From the NCBI GenBank assembly GCA_035048485.1, contig CM068583.1, forward strand, positions 51,139,790 to 51,203,789: a stretch of DNA of 64,000 bases, written 5' to 3'. Made by a program: the position numbers and the translations under genes. The notes beneath the pieces were generated by a model. It did no database searches and was not told the origin of the DNA. It saw nothing but the letters and a program-made list of their open reading frames with translations. This DNA comes from Pteria penguin. Lineage: Eukaryota > Mollusca > Bivalvia > Pterioida > Pteriidae. Shown one piece after another: positions 24,793-35,882 of the stretch (position 1 is the first letter of the stretch; every line of letters begins with the position of its first letter).

Positions 24793-25940
24793 CAGAGATG
24801 TTGAAATCCGTCGGTCCTGCCGGCAAGACCGACTAAAATTTCAAATGACCGACAGAATGTCCGTTTGCACCGGTCCAAATGACCGGCGTTCATGGCAGCA
24901 ACGCATATGCAACTGGCTAGATCAACGCCCGATGATATCGATTTTTGATGTCCGGCTTTAGTAAGACTTGAGAAATATGTAGCCTGGCTGGCCAGTATTT
25001 TTTATTTTTTACATTTAGTGACCTATGATTATTTTGAACAAGATTTCCATAAAATGGTGCCTGTGTAATAACTGTCCATTTAAACATGATGGCAAAACTC
25101 GCAGCAAACATTTAGTAAATGAGAAAGTTAATTGACCGGGAAGTGTTCTTGTTAATATCTGATACCTGCTGTGATCTATTTACCGTCTTTGATACTGATA
25201 AAATACAACTTTCTGGAGAGTAAAAAGAGATCGTAAAACACCTAGACAATATTGATGCAATCAAAGTTCATATTCAGGTACTGCGTCATTTATCTTTACT
25301 ATCAAATTCTATTGTTATATCAAAACCGGCAGCTGCCAGCGAAAGTGATTACAATTTAAACGATGCGTCTAAATAAACATCGATAAACATACTGACGGGA
25401 TGGTATATAATCGACACCTTAATAACTGTAAATCGGCAACTTTTAAACCTTTCCCTTACTTTACATGTACCTTAGCCGTAACGGACGTGTCAAAGTTAAT
25501 GGTATGCGGGTATCGAACTCGAAACCAAATATTTAAAAAGATTAGAGATAATTGAAAGGATCATGAAATATACATTGTTTCAAGGGTGTGCTAGCACAAC
25601 AGGGGTGCTTATTCTTCCTCAGCCTGGTCACCTGGTGAGAGGGATGAAACATAACGAATTTCTAATCCTATGTATAATACGCAACCAAAAAATTCAAAAA
25701 ATCTGCTGAAGAATGTGTATTATGTTATATATACCATGTACATATGTGCGTCAACAATCTCTGGATTAAAGTGAATGGATAATTAAACAAAATGATAAAA
25801 TGATAGCTTTTAATTTACAAACAATGAAAAGATTGTCATACAATTTTGTTCGAACTGACAGAATTCTTTCGGGACTGACAGACTTTATAAATCTGTCAGT
25901 CCAAATGTCTGATGGAATCAGAAAAATTTCAACATCTCTG
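24793..25940. mobile_element. hAT-type non-autonomous element in the intron
   Basis: The left end CAGAGATGTTGAAAT is mirrored at the right by ATTTCAACATCTCTG. The direct repeat ATAAGGGCYTT flanks it at 24782-24792 and 25941-25951 (one mismatch over 11 bp, or exact over 8). Subterminal CCGGTCC/GACCGAC and GACTGACAG motifs are numerous. There is no transposase frame. The ends resemble those of 30959-31686 in style (CCAAATGTCYG), so both may use related transposases. Confidence 0.75.
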
Positions 25941-26214
25941 ATAAGGGCTTTCTGGTAAACAGCTATTTATAAAAAAAAATTGGTAGAGGAACTTGTAAAA
26001 TTTGGTGACACTTTCTGTAGTGATTTTAGAGGAGAAGTCGAAAATGTGAAAAGTTTACGAATAACGCATGCCTGACGGCAAGGTATGACAGTAACTCACT
26101 TTGAGCCTTTGGCTTAAGTGAGCTAAAAACATTTTTTCACCATATTCTTGCTAAAAGTCTTCTTTGGAGTGTGGCATAAAAAGATTGATGAATTGATAAG
26201 CAAACAAGCTGTGT

Positions 26215-26485
26215 TTGTTTTTGTGAAACACTAATGCCCAAGGGGGGGGGGGGGGGGGGGCCCCAAAGTCCAAAAGTTATTTTTAGTGTGAATAGGTCAT
26301 TGTCAAGGTGATAAAGGTCAAAAGGTCAACCTTGGTGTCATTTGAAAGGGCTTCATTGGTTAAGTATGCAAGTCAAATATGAAGTCTCTATCCCACACGG
26401 TTCAAAAGTTATAGCTAAGGTTAAAGTTGACAACAGGCAGACCAAAAACAAAATGCCCCTGATCTATCGATCCGGGACATAAAAT
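26215..26485. repeat. Dispersed repeat with a CCGATCTATCGATCCGG-like 3' part
   Basis: The order TTTGTGAAACACTAATGCCC, AGGTCA-rich text, TTGACAACAGGCAGACC and CTGATCTATCGATCCGGG is shared with 62104-62316, where the last part reads CGACCTATCGATCCGGGGGCAT. A run of 19 G (26242-26260) interrupts it. A much degraded relative may lie at 17920-18150. Confidence 0.6.
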
Positions 26486-27147
26486 AAATTTGTGAAGTTT
26501 ACTGTCATTTTTTGCTTTTGGTCTGACAAACTTCGGTTGGAACATGTGGGTTTCTTAACCACACAGGTTCTGATGACCTTTGGAAGCCAAAAGATTTTAG
26601 GGTTGACTGAACAACTCTAACAGACTGTCCATGGATTCCACTGGCCTCTGCCATACCTAAGGTTTGAAATTTTATGTCCAAATACAACATGTAGCTAGAT
26701 GGTGAATCCCATTATTGATTTATGAAAATATTTGGAATGTTTGAAAATTTTACTTAGTTCATTATTCTATAAGCAGATCTGGAAATTTTTGAAAGGGGAA
26801 AGGGATGTTAGTGTTGCAGCCTCCCATGACTAACGTTTTGCACTTTCCAGTCCAGAGGGGGAGGGGGTGGTGCAGTCCTAAAATAGGTCAAAAATAGCCT
26901 TTTTTGGGTAAAATTTTCCAACCAAAGGGTGTCTTGCAACCCCCACCTGTCTAAATCTGCCAATACAGTCCACAACAATTTTCATAAATGCAAAACTCCT
27001 TCTCTTGAGTAACTGGCATTTCTTTGCACCTTTGTTATACTACATGTAACCCCAACCCCCCTCCCCCAACTTCCCCTAGTTTCTTGCTACTTACATATTA
27101 AAACATACCCTATTGATAAGATAAATGATACCACTTGCAGTACACAC

Positions 27148-27244
27148 CTAGATCTGTGGTTGAAGAAACGTTCTGATCCTTGGCCTCCAATGAACTTCCA
27201 TCAATTGCATTAATCATGCCATCAACATTCAATCCACCCCTCAT
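27148..27244 (-). CDS. C2H2 zinc-finger protein, first coding exon
   Basis: On the minus strand an ATG with A at -3 (ACAATGAGG) opens 32 codons (MRGGLNVDGM...SSTTDL) plus one base, ending at the donor CTAG|GTGTGT. The leftover G joins the AT at the start of the 19294-22334 exon to make GAT (Asp), so the reading frame continues exactly into EAKCRHCG. There is an in-frame TGA four codons upstream, unless an intron ends at TTTTGAAG just before the ATG. If so, more 5' coding sequence could exist. The split-codon match is the main support for the join. Confidence 0.75.
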
Positions 27245-28762
27245 TGTTTCCCTTCAAAATATATATACAATTAATATATCTCATGTAAAATATATATAGT
27301 AAGGTATTTAAAGTATGATTTACTTATTAAACCCATAAATTCATAAATAAGATTTCAACTTACTTTTAATCTCTGACCTTTTTAGTTTCTAGTAATTATT
27401 GCTCAAACCAGTAACAAATGTACATGTATGCTTTAAACAACAGTAGAAAGTTTATCTGATAAATATTCTAGAAGTACATTCCATTTACAAATTCAATACA
27501 TTATACCAAGCCCTGGGGGCTTCAATTTCTAAATGAAAGTTTGCCCTGAGGCATATGTGAAAACACATGTGATAAACAAACTTTACATTAACAATAGATG
27601 TGTAAGTGATAGCCCTTAATTATGTATTTCCAGAGATTAGTTTGGGTACACATCAGAGGCAATCAACCCTATTGTATATACAACACAGCTTGCTTATTTG
27701 TTAGCTAGTATGTTATAAACCTTTTGTTGTTTACTGAAATGTGGATTACATAACATGGGATAATCTAAGCTTAAATCATGTATCTTTATTCAATTAGTGT
27801 CACATGAATTGATTAGAATTTAAATAACTTTGTAATATTTTATAAAATTAAACTCTGCTGCATCTTATACCTGTAATTTTAGTTCATTAATACATATATT
27901 AGCAATAGAGCTCTATCTTTAACCAATGGAGAAATATAAAAATTAAATTGATTATAAAACAAATTGTAAAAATGTGAATGGCATGGAAGATTTTCTATAA
28001 ATTTCACTTTGTAATGTTCTTAGTTTAATATTTATTTCTTTGTTATATGATCATATGACCTTACATGTATCCAAGTTGAGATTTTAAAACAAGCATAAAC
28101 GCTTGTGTAAATTCATATCCCAATGAAAAGCAGTCACATATATATCATGTATATACTTTTGGCCATATAATAATACATATATATAACAAGAAGTTGAAAA
28201 AGAAACAGAAAAACATGTTCCTCAAAACTCCCAATTTTTCGCTGACAGAATGAAAAAAGTAACATTTTGTGAAAACAGAATTGTTGTAAGGATAAGTTAT
28301 CTAATAAAGATATTTAACAAAGATTTTGAATAATGTCTATTCAATAAGATTTTGAATAAAACAAAATTATGCATGTACTTGTATTAGAATCTATGTACAG
28401 TGTATGTTTTAAAAACTTTCAAATTTGGGGAAAATCTCAATAAAATTCTGAATACAAAAGATCCAGCCCCAATTCCCAAATGAGCGAGAAAAATTCCTAG
28501 TAATGGTATTAGTAGTGGCATACATTACAAGTCTGGTTCTACTACTAGATTACTAGCACTACTGGTACTGTAACACTTCCCGGTCAGTAACAGTTCCCGG
28601 ACATTTTGCTGGTTTGAGCCCAATGGGCAAGAAATCATCCATATTTTCATAAAAATAAATGATATTTAAAAGAGAATAAGAATTTTCTGGTAAAAATTTG
28701 TATTTATGCCTTCCATATTATTATAATTATCACATTCTGACCTACTTTAAATATTCATATGC
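27245..28762. other. 5' flank of the zinc-finger gene, AT-rich
   Basis: No coding exon is seen. The tract could contain 5' UTR introns of the zinc-finger gene. A promoter cannot be placed with confidence; a GACCAATAG plus GCGCCA cluster further up, near 32170-32200, is one weak candidate. Confidence 0.3.
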
Positions 28763-30622
28763 AGGGGAAAGGTGGTCTTGATCAACGAAGCTAAAATCGG
28801 CTCGATCAACAACACAGAGGACAGCAACAGTCTACAGCAAGACCTTACAGCACTTAAGAAGTGGGAAGAAGAGTGGCAGATGTCCTTCCATACAGAGAAG
28901 TGCATGGTCATGCAGGTCTCATCAAAGTGGAAAACAATCAGTGCAGACTACAGACTAAACAGCTGTAAGTTAGAAGTAGTGGACTTGAGCAAATACCTGG
29001 GAGTTACAATCAGCAGCAACATGAAGTGGAACAAGCACACTGATGCCATCACAGCGAAAGCCAATAGGACTCTAGGCTTCCTAAAGCAAAATCTCCGAGG
29101 TTACAGAACATAAGCACAGGTCAGAGCCTATGTAGCCACTGTAAGTCCAATGCTGGAGTACTCTGCCTCCATATGGGACCTTCACACTATCGGACAGATC
29201 AACCAGATAGAGAAAGTCCAATGTAGAATGGCACGATTCGCTACAAGGAACTACTTGGATAGGAAAGCAGGCAGCGTCTCCAACATGGTCAACTTCCTGG
29301 GATGGGAACCGCTACAGATCAAAAGAGTAAACATTGGTTTTTTTTCTGTTCGATTTGGGTCCGTTATTCGGACCTATTCCCAATGCCAAATAGTATCTTT
29401 TTTTCCAAAAAAGTGACCCCAAATTCCCAAACCAAAACTCAAAAAAAAAATTCAAATGAAATCAATGTACAAAAACGGTAAAAACAGCAAAGAAATATAC
29501 CAACACTATCGTTGTGATAAAGAGGAAACATAACACTCACACTATTACTCGACTCCAGTACACATTGCGGTGCTATAATTCCGTAATTTGTATAACCAGT
29601 TCGGGTTGTATGTTTTAGCATCTCGCTTTCGCTGTGCGATTCTCGAAGTCGGCGTGACAACACACTAAAATCTAAATGAAGATAATCCCCGAAACATCCA
29701 AGGATGACCTGGGGATAAACTCGGTGTTTATCATAGACCGTAATGCAACTTTGTTGAATTACATTTTGAGCACAAGAGCTAAATGACTCTTAAAACTTTT
29801 GAAATTCATTGAGGAATCTCATGAAGAATGACTCTCTTTCCTTCTTTGTATTCTATATGACCCCGGTTTGCAGAAATTAGATTTCAAAATATCGGATTCT
29901 TTGTAGAGAGCGATGATTAATCCCTAGAGTTATCCTCCAATATGATGCAAATTAGGTCATGTGACAAGTCCGACCAAGAATTGATAACATCTCATAAAAA
30001 AGCTTAATGATGCAGAAATTACTTGTGTTATTGATAAATTCAAAGCTATGAGATCCAGAGAAATCAAACTGTAAAAACTAACCTTAATAAAATTGATAAA
30101 ATCTTGATGTACATGTTTAATTTATGGTATATTTTTTATATCCTTCCCAAAATGTAACAAAATCGCGCTATTTTTCCCAATTGCAAGGGACCCGGCCCCA
30201 TTCCCAAAAGACTGAAAAAAACCCTCGTAAAGATCCACCTTCTGTTGCTATTCAAGATCCAGCACAATCTAGTGGTCATTCAAGCAGAACAATACCTAAT
30301 CCAGACAGACACCAGTAAAAGGGGACAACATACCTTTCGCATCCAAACAGCGAAAAAGGATGTATAGTAGTATACCGGTTCTCCTTCTTCCCGCGTACCA
30401 TCAGGGATTGGAACAGATCCATCAGCATGTTCCTTGGAGGACCACCGGTCTGCAATGGGCAACATACCACCTGCCCACTTCAGCTTAGGATGAGGATCAA
30501 AGTTTTTAACTTTTTAACTGTATCATAATTCATACTGCCCTGTGAGGCTTTTACCTAATGACTGCAATATGAAGTATAACGCTCAACTTTTGAGTACACT
30601 TCATATTGGAAGAAGAAGAAAT
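28763..30622 (+). pseudogene. 5'-truncated LINE (CR1/jockey superfamily) split by another element
   Basis: The first part (28772-29334) reads as the C-terminal half of a LINE reverse transcriptase: EDSNSLQQDLTALKKWEEEW, WQMSFHTEKC, LSKYLGVTIS, HTDAITAKANRTLGFLKQNL, then a TAA stop where Lys is expected, and AYVATVSPMLEYSASIWD. The text resumes after the 29335-30226 insertion with KIHLLLLFKIQHN-like text, GQHTFRIQTAKKD and, after a frameshift, SFFPRTIRDWN, a typical end of these proteins. A short GAAGAAGAAGAA tail marks the 3' end near 30622. The catalytic ADD box is lost through 5' truncation, the usual LINE fate. Confidence 0.85.
29335..30226. mobile_element. hAT-like non-autonomous element nested in the LINE
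   Basis: It is flanked by GTAAACAT (29327-29334) and GTAAAGAT (30227-30234), an 8-bp duplication with one mismatch. Removing the element and one repeat restores the LINE reading frame across the junction. The ends are TGGTTTTTTTTCTG and AAAAAAACCCTC, inverted and imperfect. Just inside are ATTCCCAATGCC and CCCAATTGCAAGGGACC-type motifs seen again at 5720-6005, 32940-33050 and 39465-40420. No transposase frame is seen. Confidence 0.85.
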
Positions 30623-30958
30623 CAGTTTTTAAGGTCGAATAATGCAGTATTTTCATTATAAGCATTTTTATAAGATTGACCTTTCATTTTATCAAATAAC
30701 ATATCTTTTTATCCACTAACAATATCAGTAGACTAGATCGTCCAGTGAAGTCGGGGAAAAATGGTCGAAAAAGAGGGTCGTAAAAATGCATTTATGAGTT
30801 TTGTCATAAGTTTGACATTGCTCTATACATAGTGGGTGAACCATGCACTGTACCAAACTTCATATAATTTGGTCCACTGTAGCAAAAGTTGTTTGCCGAA
30901 AACTTCAAAAATCGTCCGGGAACTGTTACAGAATACAGTGCCGGTAGTACTAGTAATG
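30623..30958. other. Non-coding DNA between elements
   Basis: No gene or recognised repeat is seen. Confidence 0.3.
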
Positions 30959-31686
30959 CAGTGTATGCCAAACACATCGGACCATCGGACCTGTCCGGCA
31001 AATTTACTACGGGTCCGATTCACACCCTTAGCTACGCCGGACCAAATGTCTGATGTCGGTTCAGGGTTCTATTCTCCCTAAATCGACATCCGGTAACTCC
31101 GCAACGCTTCAAAATATAAACGATCACGATTGAATAATCTTTGCTGATGTGGGCAAAACTTAAATACCTAGAGGGTGCCATTCCTGGTAAACCCTTAAAA
31201 AGGAAATCGGATGTAGATCATAAGGAAAAGGTCAAGAAATACGAACAAAACAGGCCACCACGTAAGTTTTCAGTGTCATGGAAAGTGGGTCGACCCTGGT
31301 TGGAGTATAATACTGAAACGAACGTTATGACTTGCAGTGTGTGCACATCATATTCAAAATCGCATATGAATGATATGAACAAAAACCCAAAAGTAAAGTC
31401 TAATCCATTTGTTGATGGATGTACAAATTTTCGTGCAAGTGCTGTAAGTGACCATGACGCCTCTGTCAATCATAAAATAGCTGAGCATGACCAGAGAAAG
31501 AAAACAATGACAGAAACTGAAGTGATGCAAACTGAAGCAGGAAGATCCATCAGAATGTGTGCGAGTTTAATAAAATGACTTCTAAAATATTTATATTGCA
31601 TTGTGTTGATTTTTTTTCGGTCAGATGCTTTTCCTTTCGGTCCTATGTGATTGTCCAAACTGTCTGACCGAATGTCCTATGCACTG
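30959..31686. mobile_element. hAT-type element remnant carrying a TTF zinc-finger frame
   Basis: CAGTGTATGCCA at the left and TCCTATGCACTG at the right form imperfect inverted ends. CGGACC/GTCCGG motifs are at the left and GGTCAGATG/CTGACCGAA motifs at the right. No target duplication is visible, so the exact limits are uncertain. The zinc-finger coding remnant at 31141-31578 lies inside. Confidence 0.5.
31141..31578 (+). pseudogene. TTF-type zinc-finger domain of a hAT transposase (ZNF862-like)
   Basis: The frame encodes 145 residues with KFSVSWKVGRPWLEY, then CSVC, then FVDGCTNFRASAVSDHDASVNH. This is the W...CxxC...C.NFR.S...H...H pattern of the TTF zinc finger found at the N-terminus of ZNF862/KIAA1586-like hAT-derived proteins. 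It ends at a stop after SLIK with no hAT catalytic region behind it. Within a larger transposon it would bind transposon DNA. Here it is more likely a stranded fragment, but an exapted single-domain gene cannot be excluded. Confidence 0.6.
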
Positions 31687-33335
31687 AAAAAAACTTTCGC
31701 GTAGATTGGTAATGTTATTAGAATCAAGTACTACTTTTCTTCTTTACAATAAATTAAGTTTAACAAACTACTTTACAGATTTTTCATATTTTACCTAAGC
31801 ATGCCTTAATCCGCATATGATTTAGTGAACGCATGGGAATGCAGTATTATCACTTTGTTTATCTCTTTGTACCATGCTCAGATGACCTCATGGTTTTATT
31901 TACGCACCACATCAAGTTTAAGTACATATAACAGTTTCAACTTTATTGTTGTCATGCTAATTTTATGCACAATTTCTTGTTAACAGCATATTAGAGAATC
32001 CAATCAAATCTTACCTGAGATATCATTATTTCACCTGAACTCCTTTCTTTGTGAACAACGACTACCGATGTTTACCTCCTTCTAATCATGGTTACGAAGA
32101 TTCTTCATAATTCTATTTTAAATGACTTTCATAAAAACATTGCAGAGACTCAGATGTTTTACTTGCTTTTGACCAATAGAAACAGTTTTCCTTCGCGCCA
32201 TACAATCAAATTTGTATTTTACACTTGTACTTGTAACTTGATGTATGAAGTTAATTTAGACATTTGAAAGTAGTTTCACTAAAACTCAAACTTCTTTAAA
32301 GCTGACCGCTGCGTAGATCTAGACGTGTACTGTATTACAATATGGTGTGACAAAATGACACATTTACCGACCGCATCGCTAGATATCCGAAAGTCTAGCT
32401 CTAGCATGTCTAAACTGGAAAGATTTTAGGCTTAGAGGAAATGGACGAGGGGGTTCTAGGTCAATATTTCAAGTGATATAAAATGGTTTTAGTGCATCAG
32501 TTTTGTTGTAGTTCAACCAGTCAGCCCCTATCGATGACTGATAAGACAGCGATTCGCACTGACTGCGTCAGTGTAAAAAGAGACATAAAGATCTCTGGTA
32601 TTTATCAGCAAAACCCAGTAAATAGTATATTTTTCAGTTTCTAATAAAAGGCATTAAAAAAATCACTGACACAAAAATTCTAAAGGAAAGATTTATTCGT
32701 AGGGCCATTTATCTATTATTTATTTATTTTACTCAAGTTAAAAAAAGTAAAGTCGAAAAACCTTTACTATCAATAACACCCCCCCCCCCAAATGATAATA
32801 ATAATAATAAAATCAAATCATATAAGCAATAATAAAATTATTATTCTTTTTATTTTACCATTTCCACCGATCGTTTCCCCCAAAAAAATTGAAAAAAAAA
32901 AATCCGGATTCGCGTGCAATGTTTTTCATGCAATCAGGGCTGTCAATTTGCCGATTTTGGGTGCGATATTCGGAACAATTCCCAGTCATCGTAAACAGAG
33001 TTCTTTTTCCCCAGTTTACTACTCTAAATTTCCTAAAATCATAATGTCTTTAAAGTAAATCTTCGACAGAGAAACAACTGCTATTAATATGCAAGTGTAC
33101 AATGTACACTTTTTTTTTAGAATATCTGACGTCGATCTTGTGGGTACGCATAGAATGGGAACTAAAATAAAACAAAGGTTTTCCCAGAGATTTGTTCGTG
33201 GAATCGATCCGAATGTGACCGCTAAAATGTAAGTACGTGTATTACTAAAGACTACCTAGAAACATGACAAGTATCCAAAAGTTAAAAGAATCAGAATTCA
33301 GTATGCAAAATGTGCAAGTCATTTTTCGCTAGGTT
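31687..33335. other. Non-coding DNA with simple repeats
   Basis: No gene is seen. A C run and an ATAATAATAATAATAA tract occur near 32778-32812. At about 32945-33055 text such as GGTGCGATATTCGG and AATTCCCAGTCATCG matches the ends of the 29335-30226 family, so a short related remnant is present. Confidence 0.35.
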
Positions 33336-33354
33336 TGTTCTTGTAACATACAGT

Positions 33355-33377
33355 CACAGGCGATTATATCGCCTGTG
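33355..33377. repeat. Perfect 10-bp-arm palindrome
   Basis: CACAGGCGAT, loop TAT, ATCGCCTGTG. A TATATAGG (about 33396) and an AATAAA (about 33496) follow. The group could be part of a solo LTR (TG...CA limits about 33336-33541), but no second copy is present to prove it. Confidence 0.5.
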
Positions 33378-33854
33378 TTCGCCACTTTCCTGTGTATATA
33401 GGGTTGTAATTCTAATTGTAGTAATCTAACGTTTTGTATGTTCTTGTAAACTTGTAATTTATTTTATTTCCAAGATATGCGATTAGCTTTCAATAAAATA
33501 TTAACTTCATAACTTGTCTTCATTTAGCTTCAAGAAAACAAAGACAATCAGTAGAGAGATAGAGACAGTGAAGTAGAGTCACCCACTCCCTCGCTAGACT
33601 AAGCGAAACTCCGAGCATTCCTTGTTAATCAGCTCAGGGAGTTAATCAATATACGAAGTCATTATACCCCAAGAAATGATTCCAAACTTTTTACTTTATG
33701 AAAAATAATGACTGATACAAGTCGAATACAAAAACTGGTGAAGAAAACCGGTAGATAAAGGACGGTAGACAAAAACATGTATAAAGACGGTGCAAAAACT
33801 GGTGGAGAATACATTCGATCCGGGTGGTTGACTTTTTATCATAATCAACATACA

Positions 33855-34299
33855 ATGGACCTCAGAAGCAGACAATTACCAGACGTCAGTAGTGGGAAGT
33901 TTAGGGGATTATATCCCTGAACTCCAAGAGCTAATACAGCTGATAGTGAACACCATTCAACAGTGACGACGCCACCTATGACATCTACGCCAAGACTGGA
34001 TGCACTCCGGAGAAGAGTGTCACGAATAGAAACGACCCCCTTGAATGCACCGTCAGCTTTGAACAATGCATAATACAACGGCCTAGGTCATGGACACCCC
34101 AAGGATACCCGACAAACCAACTGCAGGGAAAAGATTAACACAAACGACGACAAGTAATGAGAATCTTTCTGCAGTGCCAACTCTACATTTACATAATGAT
34201 AATTGTAATGATGGTTCGAATAATTATAAAAGCAGCTTTGGTTCCTCTGCACAACCAAGTATGCCGTTCGAATCTAACTATATTGCAATGCTATAGTGA
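33855..34299 (+). pseudogene. Possible LTR-retrotransposon gag-like remnant
   Basis: A Ser/Thr/Pro-rich reading begins MDLRSRQLPDVSS, a start resembling Ty3/Gypsy gag openings. It has a stop after GLYP, continues to RRRVSRIETTPLNAPS, and after a frameshift continues from DTPRIPDKPTAGKR to a stop at 34297-34299. Just upstream (33790-33845) is a TGGTGGAGAATACATTCGAT leader. No pol region or matching LTR pair was found, so this is tentative. Confidence 0.3.
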
Positions 34300-34525
34300 C
34301 AGTCAAAAGCAATCAGCTCTCCGGTGGTGGATGTTATTCTGCCAATGGATTTGTTTTTTGCAAATGTAACAAGTTTTATCATATGCATTTTTTAAAAAAT
34401 TGTTTTATTGTTCATCTTTAGCATTATTTTCTAATTTTTATCCGTAGTTTCTATATATAGATTTGTTTTGCTTGTTTTATAACTAACTTTTCACTCCTCT
34501 TTATTGATTTAGATTCATATAGCGT

Positions 34526-34620
34526 GTTGCTAGGTAACGGGAGGAGGAGATTTCATTTCATCGTGAATATTTGTATTGTTGCTAGGTAACGGGAGGAGGA
34601 GATTTCTTAGCATATAAATA
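34526..34620 (+). promoter_or_regulatory. Twin X-box-like repeats followed by a TATA box
   Basis: A 29-bp sequence starting GTTGCTAGGTAACGGGAGG occurs exactly at 34526-34554 and again at 34578-34606. GTTGCTAGGTAAC resembles the imperfect palindrome bound by RFX factors. TATAAATA follows at 34613-34620. A small inverted repeat (CGTGA/TCACG, 34622-34639) and three copies of a CACTCTT...TTTTCTATA unit come next. An AATAAA at 34812-34817 would end a transcript of only about 190 nt. This spacing is what an LTR shows (U3, TATA, R, AATAAA), but no partner LTR is in the window. Confidence 0.5.
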
Positions 34621-34811
34621 CCGTGATCTTTTTTTCACGACACACACTCTTCATTTTCTATACGCACTCTTAATTTTCTATAGACACTCTTGACTTTCTC
34701 CGTTATGGAAATGCGTAATTATTATATCTTGAAATTGGAACTTGTATTTCTGTTGGATTAACATCGTTTCATCATCATGTATATACTCATCATGTTTATC
34801 ACCGTAGTGTT

Positions 34812-34817
34812 AATAAA
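34812..34817 (+). terminator. Polyadenylation signal of the short unit
   Basis: AATAAA lies about 190 bp downstream of the TATA box at 34613. It is paired with the twin-repeat promoter by position only. Confidence 0.35.
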
Positions 34818-34835
34818 AAGTTAACTTTACTTGTG

Positions 34836-35790
34836 TTTTTATTCAACAATGGTATAGTTCCTGTGGATTTATCTATGAAATCAATGTTGGATATATTAAA
34901 GAAAAACATGGCATAATCCCGATTCAAATTAAGTGACGAACAGCCATGGGCCTGTCGGTTCGTCCACGTTAAACAAATGTCTGATGTGCAAGCTATAGTA
35001 CTTAGCGTTTCCATTCTATAATATAAATTATATGGACACTATTCCTTACATTCTCTACTCCAGCTCCCCAAAGAAAGCAGGGGGAGGCAGACATGGTTTA
35101 GTTTGATAATAGAACTTGTAAGTAAGAATTAAAAACTTCTTTCTCAGTCTGTGCAAGGACCTATATAAACAAGTTGTTTATAAGTCCTTGGTCCGTGTTA
35201 CTGTATTTGTTTTCAATTCTAAAAAGTGGTGGAGCAACTCTACATAATATCAATGACCATTCAGAATTTTGCCCAAACACTAATTCTTGAATTTCATAGC
35301 TTTCAATTGGCATTTATAGTGGTTGAGTACGTATGTTTATAGAACAGAACCCTTACACCACAATTATTGTTGTCAAATTCGTTCGATACACTTGCATTAT
35401 ATACGTATAATCAGAGACATATATACATGTCTCTGGTATAATATATTATAGAAATCCATCAGAAAAAAATGTTATCATATACAAAGGAAAGATATGTGAT
35501 TAGGTGTGATTTTATACTCGAATTGCATTTCTTAAATACTAGTATAATCCCCCTACCTGGTGGGGGTTGAATCTATTCAGTTACTAGACACATTTCCCAG
35601 GGGTTGTTGGGTCTATTTGGGGAAAAAAGCCTATATATATTATTTTGCCTTTTTGTTTGTGATCCATCATGCATATGATCACTGGATCAAATTAAAAGCA
35701 TCTACATTAAAACATCAGTGGCTCCAGAATAGAAGCGGGGGTCGGAATTATGGAGGTCTGGACTTATGGTCAGCCCCTCCGGTTTTTTAC

Positions 35791-35793
<3 letters not shown>
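34836..35793. other. Non-coding DNA
   Basis: No gene is seen. ATATATACATGTCTCTGG near 35420 pairs with CAGAGACATATATACATG just before it, a local inverted repeat. Confidence 0.35.

Positions 35794-35880
<87 letters not shown>
35794..35880. repeat. (AT)n microsatellite, 43 units
   Basis: An uninterrupted AT tract of 87 bases. It is followed directly by GCGCGGATCTAGA, a G run and a C run (35884-35932), the typical inside of a small hAT-type miniature element. Alternating Tyr-Ile frames here are artefacts. Confidence 0.98.

Positions 35881-35882
<2 letters not shown>

Larger units (their letters stand above)
22335..27147 (-). other. 4.8 kb intron of the zinc-finger gene
   Basis: The intron is bounded by GTGTGT at 27147-27142 and TTTTCATTGCAG ending at 22335 on the minus strand. 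It holds a mariner fossil (22505-23545), a perfect 37-bp duplication (24166-24239), a hAT-type element (24793-25940) and a CCGATC-type repeat (26215-26485). At 23700-24070 there are two or three degraded units containing AAGATGGCC or AAGATGGTCG. Around 26850-26960 is a GC-run miniature element. Confidence 0.7.

Noticed and set aside
34526..35030. 3' LTR paired with the gag-like region at 33855
   Set aside because: The region before the gag-like reading shows no similarity to 34380-34860, so no LTR pair can be demonstrated.
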